Source: Panopea generosa | Lineage: Eukaryota; Mollusca; Bivalvia; Adapedonta; Hiatellidae | Length of the DNA stretch: 64,000 bases | Direction: 5' to 3' | Assembly (NCBI GenBank): GCA_029582155.1 | Contig: CM055896.1 | Location: 24,519,184-24,583,183, forward strand | Shown: positions 41,901 to 53,100 of the stretch, in pieces | Position numbering within the stretch: the first letter of the stretch is position 1 | How the letters are laid out: each line of letters starts with the position of its first letter | Made by a program: the position numbers and the translations under genes | Notes under the pieces: generated by a model | The model's database searches: none | What the model saw: the letters and a program-made list of their open reading frames with translations, nothing else | What the model was told of the DNA's origin: nothing

Positions 41901-44900
41901 GATTTATAGCCCTTAAGGACGATTGCTATAGTTTTTCATGCGCACCAACTCCGCGCACAAAGGGAAGCAATTTTGTCGAGACCTGTCAGAGTCACTACAT
42001 ACCACTATACTACAACTGACCCTTTTTAGGATGACACAATCATTTACAGATACGCCTGAAATTGCTCTCTTATATTGTGTTCAATATATGAAATACACAT
42101 ATTGGTATTAAATAATTGTTAATAGCAATCTTAATATTTATACAAATATGCTAATTATAGTATAAGAAACATTATTTTGCAACTGCAGTTTATTTAACGA
42201 TGGCATACTTTAAGAGCTATTTTATCTCAAATTACGCAGCAAAGTGATATTTCATTTTGTTTGTCATTAGAACAGGTATCAGAGAGTATTTTGTGAGGAT
42301 TAAAAAAAAATTTATCCATACACTATATCAAAATATTAATCAAGAAATGTCACTGTTAAGTATCACATGCCCCCCAAATGGTCTGTGAAAAATAACAATA
42401 TATGATATAATAGGTAGCGATGTATCCATGAATATCAAGAGTAACAAACTAAACTTTCAAACAAATTGAAAGTGTGACCTTGACCTTTGAGGAAAGGTTC
42501 TGGGTCTTACATGCGACACTTAATTATGTCATGTTTAACAACTGAGCCAAGTGTTTTTAAAATATATCCATAGATGACAAAGTTATAGATCGGACAAGAA
42601 ATCTCAGACTGAAAGTGTTGTCAAACAAACTCAAAGTGTGTCTTTGACTTTTGAGGTACGCATGTGGGTCTTACATGTGACACTTTGTAATGTCATGCTC
42701 ATGAATTGAGCCAAGTGTTTTTGAAATTTATCCATAGGTGACATAAGTTTCAGACTGGACACGAAATCTCAATCAGACTTAAAGTGTCATCAACCATAGT
42801 TAAATTGTGACCTTGACCTTTGAAATGGGATTCTGGGTGTAAAGCGTGACACATCGTCATGTTATGTTGGTCATTTGTAGCTAGTATTAATAAAATCCAT
42901 CTATGCATGACAAAGTTACAGGCCAGACACGAAATCTCAAACAGACTGAAAGTGTTTTTAAACAAACTCAAAGTGTGACCTTTACCTTGAGGTATGGGTA
43001 TGGGTCTTACTCGTGACACATTGTCATGTTATGTTGATCATTTGTAGCAAGTATCATTAAAATTCATCTATGCATGACAAAGTTACAGACCGGACACAAA
43101 ATCTCACACAAACTCAAAGTGTTGTCAAACAAACTCAAGTTATGACCTTGACCTTTGAAATACAAGTGTGGGTCGCGACACGTCATCATGTTATGTTGAT
43201 CATAGCAAGTATCAACAAAATTCATCTATGCATGACAAAGTTACAGGCCGGAAACGAAATACCTGATGGAAGGACGGACGGAAGTTCTCAGGAATGGGTA
43301 TTTAAGTGGCTTCTTTGTGTCAGTCGTATACTTGTGTGGCTAAATTTTAGAAAATTTTAGCCACGTAAAAGAAAAAAAGCCACATAAAAGCTGTTTTTAA
43401 GTGTCTAGAAACAGCCACGTAATTATTTTTCAACTGCTTTTCAACTGTCCATAAAAATTACTAACCCTAAACCCTAGACACTTAACTACCCATTTGTGTG
43501 CCCGGATGGACAGAAGGACGGACGGACGCTGCGATTACTATATGCCACCCAAAAATATTTTTTGGGGACATAAAAAACACTATATTTTTATTACAAAATT
43601 CTGAGTAGGTCTTTTAACTGACTGTAAAATCTTGTATGAGGTTTTAATCAAATACATGCAGTGGCTGCTGAGATATCAACTTTAACCAGAATTTCAGATA
43701 TGGACATGGTGGTACTTGCACATAAAACTTTTAATCAGCAGAATTTCTAAGTCAAACATTAGGGCCATAATTTGCATTACATTCATGCAAGAGTTATTTA
43801 ACTTATTATTTAGTAGGTTTGATGACTGGGAGGTCTTGTATGAAGTTTCAGTCAAATACATTGAGATGTTGGTGAGATATGGACATGATGGTAATTGCAC
43901 TCAAAACTTTAACCAGAAGTCAAACAAGGGCCATAATATGCAATATATTAAAGTATGTGTTATCTAACTTAGTTGTTTTAGTAGGTTTGGTGACTGGATA
44001 GTCTTGTGTGAAGTTTCAATCCAATACATGCAATGGTTACTGAGTTATTAGCTTTCACGAAAAACTTTAACCAAGGTGCAATGCCAACGCTGATGCCCGG
44101 GTGATTAGAATGAGTGTAGGGCAAAACACCTCCCGGACATAAAACCACACCCTCATTTTTGTATAGGAGGACAAAACACCTCCCACGAATTTTACAAGGC
44201 GGACAAAACCCCTCACGCAGATTTTACAAGGAGGACAAAACACCTCCCACGAATTTTACAAGGCGGATAAAACCCCTTCCGCAAATTTTACAAGGAGGAC
44301 AAAACACCTCCCGTAAAATTTACAAGGTAGACATAATACCTAATATAATAAAAAATAACAGTAAGACAAAATTAAATTTAAATATTTTATTAAAGATCCG
44401 TATTTTTTTTATTACGTATGCCATCAATATATTTTGTAAACAATCAATATTTCTATTGTTCTTACAATATTCACAAAAGCACTGAAATAATTAATAATAA
44501 CACATTGTTGTCAAATATATATACGGTATTCACAACAGCACCGGGAAATCATTTTTGTTACACACAAAGCATTTTATTTAACCATTTGCTCCATAAGCAT
44601 GTTCTTGGATTTTTTCAAATTGTAAGCACTGACAGAGTGGAAAACACTGTGTTTCTATGGAGTAAAGTGTTAATGCAGTCTTATGCATTGACCCATAGAG
44701 TAAAGGAAGCTGGCACAGAGCCTTCAAACACTGCTGGTGAATAACGGTCGCTCTCCTCGTCCTCTTTGGTGCCGACTTGCCCTGTTGATAACTGTACAGT
44801 TTGGTTTCCACCAGTGCTGCATCTGTCTTCAGGCATCAATAACAGTCCACAGTGACGGGTTGTTGTGTCCAACCAGATGCTTGAACCCATTATTCCAAGA

Positions 44901-47062
44901 CTCACACATGTTGTTAGTACGGTGCTGATCCATCATGGTGGCATCATGGACGTTCCATGTTGGTGGCGAAAACGTTGGAGCTGTTCAATGAAAGCGTATG
45001 GTACCACCATCACCAGCTACTGTTTTTGTATTGTCCGGAAACATAGTTACTGTCAAAGTATTCTGTCAAACCGCTGAAGTTGTCTGGCATGACTTCCTAC
45101 AGAACTCGCATCCCGTCCTGGACTCTCTCAACTGGAAGAAATGCCAGGGCATCAAGCATTCCGCAGAAGTTCCTGACGCCCTCAGCCTTGTAGATAGTCT
45201 GCAGCCCCTCTGCCTGGACTCGTCTCCACGTTGACTCGGTTAGATGGTAGAAGCAACCCTGAAATATATACAAGAAATGACATTAGACAAACCAAGTGAC
45301 TTAGTGGAGAAAGTGGTTCAGGGGTAGAGTGTCGGACTCTGGATCCAAAAGGTCATGGGAATTTATCTCTAGCAATGATATTAGACAAACCAATTGACTT
45401 TTGATGATATGGCTTGTATGCTTTATCCAATATACATTAATATATAATATAATTATATATAGTAGACCCTTCCATTCTGAAAACATTTTCACTATTGATA
45501 GTGTACCATGAACATAATATTTTTATTTCTGCGGAAAAAATATCATTAATTTATTAACTGACCTGTATGTTGATGTTTGTGGATATCACCGATCTAAATT
45601 CATTATGGATAGCAACTTCGTAGTCAAAACAACGCGGATATGGTTTGGACGGATGTCTTTCACTAGGCAGGCGTCTAAGATAGCAGTGAAGCATTCTTCA
45701 TACACCTCCTGTAGTTTGGACGGCAGTAGGGCATAGGCTGCGGACACACGTCTCTCCGAGCGGCACACGAATGTAGAACAGTTGGGGAAACTGGGCAGAG
45801 CTGTTGAGTGGGTTCCGTCCATGAACCATGTGTCGGCATCACCAAGCAGGTCAAAACCATCGTCGCTGGCGAATACCTTTACAATATTTTTTATTATACA
45901 TTGTATTTGGTATTATGTCCACTATGTAAATTTCATGGGAGGTGTTTTGTCTTCCTAGTAAAATTTGCGTGAGGGGTTTGTCCGACTCGTAAAATTCGTG
46001 GGAGGTGTTTTGTCCTCCTTGTAAAATCTGCGTGAGGGGTATTGTCCGCCTTGTAAAATTCGTGGGAGGTGTTTTGTCGTCCTATACAAAAATGAGGGTG
46101 AGGGGTTATGTCCGGGAGGTGTTTTGTCTGTCACCCGAGTAGAATAGCTAAAAGTATACAAATGGAACAAGTTTAATCACAAAAAGTAATTTCAGATAAA
46201 CCATTACAGATAGTAGGAAGGTTTGATGGAAGAGTCTATATTTTGATATGTGATCAGTGGTTTGCGTGATCAAAGAATACTGCAAGTTCAACCAACTTCT
46301 ATTATTAACTTTGCTAAATGAATTTGTGACTCGATAGCGATTTCGTATAAAAAACAGATAAAACTAAACATCAGAATTGTTAATTTCACAAGATAAAACA
46401 ATTCTACAATTATTTTAAAACTAATGAAAATGTAGTATTTTATTTTTATTATTATTTGTTTTATTTTTTTAAATATTATTATCATTGGATCTATTATTAT
46501 AATAGTATATATTGACTTCTTGATTTGTCACAGCTTTTATATTGGATATGTGCGTGCGTGCATGTGGTCAGTCGTTCACAATTGATAAAACAATTTATTT
46601 ACTATTATGTAGACAGAGTTGCATGGCAATCATCAAATCGACACCCATGGTAAGACCCACATGTGTGTCAATTAAAAGTTAATTGGTGTTTATCGGTCCA
46701 TTGACCACGAAAGAACCCAGCCAGTGTGTAATTTTCATTTTGATTATAATTTGTACCAGATGAATGAATCTTAACTAACCCACGGCATGTAATTGAATAA
46801 GAAATATATAGCCAAAATCAATACTAAAAAAATGCAGTATTTTTATAATATTATTATTATCATTACTACTAATTATTGATATTATCATTATTATTATTAT
46901 CATCGTAGCATTTTATTATTATCATTATTATTATTAGTATAACTTTTTGGTTTATTATTATTATTATCATTATTATTATCAATATTATTGTAGTATTTTG
47001 CTTTTATTTCTATTATCATAATTATAATTATTATTTTTTTATACCTTTTATTATAATTATAA

Positions 47063-47102
<40 letters not shown>

Positions 47103-50100
47103 CCGAGTACTTTTGCTTCACTATTATTATTAGTGTTGTCATTTCTTATTTTGTTACCCCTTGTCACAGCTTTTATATAGGATAGATTGTTACGTGCTTA
47201 CATGCGCGTGATTAGGCGTATCGATTTTGTAGGAAAAAAATATATTTACTATTTTATAGACAGTGAATACATGTTTTGGTTTGTTGATTTTAATCTTCTG
47301 TATGATCAAAAGCTGTTCCTTTTCTTAGGTTCTTTAGTCAATATAAAATCACGACCTCAAATCACAAAATGACAAAAGGTCACCTAGAAATTTATGATTA
47401 CTAGTTTTTATTTCCGGTGTCTATCGTGTTATTTCGGACTGTCGTGTAATTTTGGCATATGTACATTTATTTTACATTAATTTGATTTAGCTTGATTGTG
47501 AAGTAAGCTCGGAGCTTATGCATATCATTCTCCAGTGCAATCCCTTATTAGATCTGGTGCTGAATTGTGTTTTGAGAGGTCATAGGGTAGAGACTGGGTC
47601 AAACTCGGGACCTCCGCTGCACTACTGACCCACTTTATATTTAAAAATACAATTAATTTGGTACTATTATTTGCATTATTGAATGAGATGTGCACGAGTA
47701 TACTGTTTTCACTTTAATTGCAATATAACAGTTTTACGTACATTTGTTCACAACTAAGCACAGACTCGTAACTATGTTTATGAAAAATAAAACTAAACTC
47801 CAAATTGAATTGAAAATGGATAATTTTTATTTTACCAAAATACTCAAGCAAATAGAATCATAATCATATAATTTTCCGCATATCTATGTTTTGTTTTCAC
47901 GCATGTATTGATTTTTTTTGTATTTGGAGCTGTATACGCTTAAAACGAAATAAAGTATATGTTTTGTATGTTCTATAACTAATTTATATCGAAACAGCAA
48001 GGCATATAGTGAATTCATATTTCATCTTTTCGAATTGTTATTTACAGTTTATATAAAATTATTCATATGTTAGTTGCGCAAACAAATCATGTTTAAATAT
48101 GCAACTGAATTGGCCTTGAGACCGTTGTTAACCATTGATGCGTCGTCTATTGTATATTAGGTCTTTTAAACATATTACATTGATTAGCTAAATATTGATA
48201 TTTATGACATAAATGGAAAATTGTTGACCAAAATTAGTTTTATAATGCATTATACCACAGAAAATTTAAATATACTACATAGTTTATAATTATGTGAAAA
48301 GAAAATTCTGTTTTTATCTCGATTTTGATTATCGACTTGTACCTCAAATAACGGAAAAAGAGTATATCCGAATGAACGAGTGCACTCAGTAGCGCACAAA
48401 TAGTTATCTTACTGTGTTTAGCGTATATTGCATATACTGCGCACCTGAGTGCACTCAGCATGTCTTATATAGATTGAGTAAAGTAGGCCCCGACCCCAGG
48501 GCCAATGTGAGACCCAGAGGCACGAAATTACTATTTTTTATAAAAGACCCATAGGCATCAATTATCATGATCACAATTTGTTTCTGACAGCTTCCTATAT
48601 TAATAAGAAGATATACCTTTAAGCTTACCTTTAATTTTTTTAGGCCCCACCCACAAGGCCAAACCATGAGACCCTGGGAATGCAAATCACAATTTCTATA
48701 AAGGACCCATATGCATCCATATGCAAACTCACCATTTGTTTCCCATTGCTTCCAATACTAAGAAGCGATTTCTAAAGTTTACGTTGAATTTGACTGTTTT
48801 GGCATCGCCCCCAAGGCCCCACAAGGGTTGGGACCATGTGATTCACAATTTTGATTCACCCTTAGGTCATCAAAGCTGCATACAACATTTCATTACGATT
48901 GAGCTTATGGTTTTTGAGAAGAAATCGAAAATGTAAATTGTTTATGGATGCACTTAATTTTTTTAGGCCCAGGGCTAAACTATGAGACCAAGGGACTTGC
49001 AATTCACAATTTTTATAAAGGACCCATATACATCCATAATCATGCTCACCATTTGTTTCCCATTGCTTCCTAAAGTAAGAAGATTTTCAAAGTTTACCTT
49101 GAATTTGACTGTTTTGGCCCCACCCCAAAGGCCCCAAGGGGGGGAATCATGCAATTCAAAATTTTGATTCACCCTTAGGTACCAAAGTGTCAATATTTTT
49201 ATATATCTGGTGTGCGATTTCTGTTTCCATATTTTTCATATTAAACAGGATGAAGAATATATATAAGTGAAATCAAGGAATTTTGTGGTGAAATGACATG
49301 AAAGAACTTGAAAGTGGCATGTTGACATCATTTGTTTTTAAAGTTGTTGGATTGCGAAGTTAATTTGGAGGAAACTATATCAAATAAGCGAATGATCGAA
49401 TTACTGGATTATGGTTAAGCCAAAGATGTATACAGTTGATACTCACCAACTCGAACTCTTATATTTCAAAATTCCGGTTATCTCAAATTTGAACTTCGGT
49501 CCCATTTTTCCCCCTTTTATTTCTATATTAATTAACTCCTGATATATCAAATTTATTCACTATTTCGAATCTGTTTTTCGGTCCCTCCATCCTAAAATCT
49601 ATTGATTTCTTACTCGTTATTTCGAATTTTTATCACCGCGTGAAGATGAAAGGCAAACCGTCAAAAGTGATAACTGCTGATCTCATACCTGTAATTGATC
49701 GTTTCATGTGTCTGTCCTGGCAGGTAAGTTATTTGTGTTATCAAATTGTTATGATACAAACACAAGCGAGACACACGCTAATTAGACAAACAATGCCAAA
49801 GTAACGTTTTTGACATGTGCTATTTTTCGTCTTATTTTTTATTTGTAAAGTTGTTGTAACCATTGCTTGTATATAACCTGTGTTTATATTTCAGTTGCCT
49901 ATTCTATTTATTTGATATTCATGTAAATAAAAATTATAGAAATTAAAAGTATATTTTGTTTATGTATTATATCACACTCAAAAATATACAATGTTCACGC
50001 ACTGGGCAAATAGACAATTAGCCTACACACGGATAACAACGCACAACATACGTTTGCGTTGAAGAAAATGACGCATGTAAACAGTAGAATTTACCACGAT

Positions 50101-53100
50101 TTAAGATAAATCCACAGTACACATCAATAAAAACAAAGTTTATATCATATGTAAATATAACGACAACGTATTATATTGAATAAAAAAACAACAAATAGAG
50201 GTATTTACATGTACAACATGTATATTTTCAACGATTTATGAAGTGGGTAGGGTAACGGTAAAAAGTTGCACAAAAATAGACTCCTGATAAATCAAATTTC
50301 GGATATTTCGAATTATTTTTACAGTCCCATGGAATTCGAAATAACGAGATTCGACTGTAAAAGGTATGGAATTTTTTATGTTAATTACAAATGCAATATA
50401 TTTAGTTTACATTTGATGATGCATCTGTAAATTTTGCAATTGTTTTGCTTTCCTGTAACAAACAGCTTATGGTATATCAAAGAAATTACTGATGCAAACA
50501 CATTTTGGTCTGGACAGAAGTCGTTGAACGTGCGCTATACTTTGATCACACAGGACACTGATCACACATCAAAGACAGACTCTTCCCTACTGTCAGTAAT
50601 GGTTTATTCCAAATTGACATCCTTTACCCAGTGGAAGACAGTATGCAGACAAACGATTGTACAGTAGAACTTCGATCGCTCAAACTTGACGGGACTGGAC
50701 AAAATAGTTCAAGTTAGCGGTAGTTCGAGTCAAGCCTGGTACAACAATCATCATACATGTAACATGGTGTACAAGTACGTTTGTGAGTGTGTTATTGAAT
50801 CCCATGTGTACGCTTTGAACAGATGATGTAAATGATGTGCATTTCTTGTTTATGTAGAAAATCCAATATTCCAGAAAAGATAATTTCCAAATATAATTAA
50901 TTGTATTACACTATAATCACTTAATTTACCTTTTATCATCATAATTTTATATACTCATGTATAAATAGCTATATTAAGCTTTCGGTGTAAGTAAGAATGT
51001 AAATGAAATGATAATCATACTCCGGTTTTACCGGGTCCTTCACAAAGTTGCTCAGCCATTTCTTCTTCAGGTAAATGTGTTTTTAAATGCGACATTGTGC
51101 AATGAGACTGAACTTTCCATGTCTAAGATTTATATGGTGGAATTGTATGTGACTTTCTTTACCTTTCAATGTTTGCAATATAAATTGATTTTATTTTGAT
51201 TTCATCTTAAACTAGAGCTATCACTGAAGGTGATGAATACCCCCAAACGCCGCCATGACAGAAAATGGTTTACCATTGTATGAAGTTTTATTAAATTATA
51301 TCCAATAGTTTTAAAGTTATGCTCCAGACAAGGGAAATATATCAAAGGGCAATAACTCTGTAATTAGCAAGAATAGAGTTATGTTTCCTGTACACTGCAC
51401 TTCCTGTCATTATATTCTATCATTGTATGAAGTTTGATGAAATTCCATCCAGTACTTTAAAAGTAATGCTCCGGACAAGGGAAATATATCAAAGGGCAAT
51501 AACTCTGTAATTAGCAAGAATAGAGTTATGTTTCCTGTACACTGCACTTCCTGTCATTATATTCTACCATTGTATGAAGTTTGATGAAATTCCATCCAGT
51601 ACTTTAAAAGTAATGCTCCGGACAAGGGAAATATATCAAAGGGCAATAACTCTGTAATTAGCAAGAATAGAGTTATGTTTCTTATACACTGCACTTCCTC
51701 TCATTATATTCTACCATTGTATGAAGTTTGATGAAATTCCATCCGGTACTTTTCAAGTTATGCTCCGGACAAGAAAAAATATCAAAGGGCAATAACTCTG
51801 TAATTAGCAAGAATAGAGTTATGTTTCTTGTACACTGCACTTCCTGTCATTATATTCTACCATTGTATGACGTTTGGTGAAATTCCATCCAGTACTTTTC
51901 AAGTGATGCTCCAGACAAGGAAAATTGCAACGGACAGACCGACCTACCAACCGACAGACTGACAGACCGACCACAGGACGACTCCAATATACCCCCTCAA
52001 ACTTTGTTTGTCGGGGGTATAATTACAAATAAACATCAAATTAAGAATTGAATTAACTTCATTAATGCAAAATGTGGTATACAATTAAAACCAATTATAA
52101 ACACACTTGCCAAATTATCATAACAAACTTCTCGCTCTTTAAGACAGTGGGAATATTATGACGTGCAGAAATTACTTCACACCTTTAAATGCGTGAACAA
52201 ACATGGCAAACTTCTTAGATTTTCCTTATATTTGATCAGCTGTTCGACCGAAAGGTGCGAAAAACACAGGTAAGTGTGTTGGCGGGACCTAATTTCTAGT
52301 TCGACTGTTCCACCTATCAGTGTTCTAGCCATGGGTGGTAGAACAATAGAAATTAAATAGTTATTTTGCAGAGACCGCGTTAGTTGTTCGAGCGATCGGT
52401 GGTGTTCCAGCCAACCGAGTTCGAGCTATTGAAGTTCTACTGTATTATGAATCAAATTATCTTGACTAAGTCCCATAGATAAATTTATTTATTGCTCCAA
52501 TGAAATGGCTTATATTAAAAATTTGATAATGAATCATTTTAAGAGTTCAGATGTTGCAATTGGTTATGCGCATGAAACAATCGGAGCGAACTCCAAGTGG
52601 AGTATCAAATCAAGATATGCAGTTTACATAGCTTGTGAACAAATAATTGCGAAATGAACCACACTTAATTAAGTGCATGCAAACAGAGAGCAAACTGAGT
52701 GTGAATGGAGTGCAAATGGATTGTAATTATGGAGTACTTGAGTGGTTTAGAGACTGTACATAATATTTCTGTTTACAAACAAACATGTCTTGCAGTATCA
52801 ATATTTTTAGTGGTACTGGACCTCCCAAACATTGTGATTACAAACTTTTCCATGATTTTCTAGTCTTCAATTACTGATTCGATTCTATGAAAACATCAGG
52901 AACTTCAGGACAACATCCCGGGTTTCCAAGGTTACCACAAAGGACACAACATCACAGTCAGTAAAAGAATGGAAGAGAAATACTTCTCTGGGCTTATATA
53001 TGGATTGATATCATGTGGGGAAATCCACTTCAGGTATTTGTCCTTGACCAAATGCATGCAACCCATAGTTTTTTTAAAACCAAGATCCTGCAGAAGCGAA

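Larger units (their letters stand above)
44112..46136 (-). mobile_element. MULE (Mutator-like) DNA transposon with long TIRs
   Basis: Inverted terminal repeats of about 210-230 bp occupy 44112-44340 and 45925-46136. Both consist of alternating GGACAAAACACCTCCCACG- and GGACAAAACCCCTCACGCA-type subrepeats. The ends GAGTGTAGGGCAAAAC and, reversed, GGGTGACAGACAAAAC are the same length to the common core. A 9-bp target duplication GATTAGAAT/GAGTAGAAT flanks it (8 of 9 match). Between the TIRs is a two-exon transposase remnant on the minus strand. Long TIRs and a 9-bp duplication are characteristic of Mutator elements. Confidence 0.82.

Noticed and set aside
46900-47142. Asn-rich protein frame on the minus strand
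   Set aside because: Translation of an ATT microsatellite.
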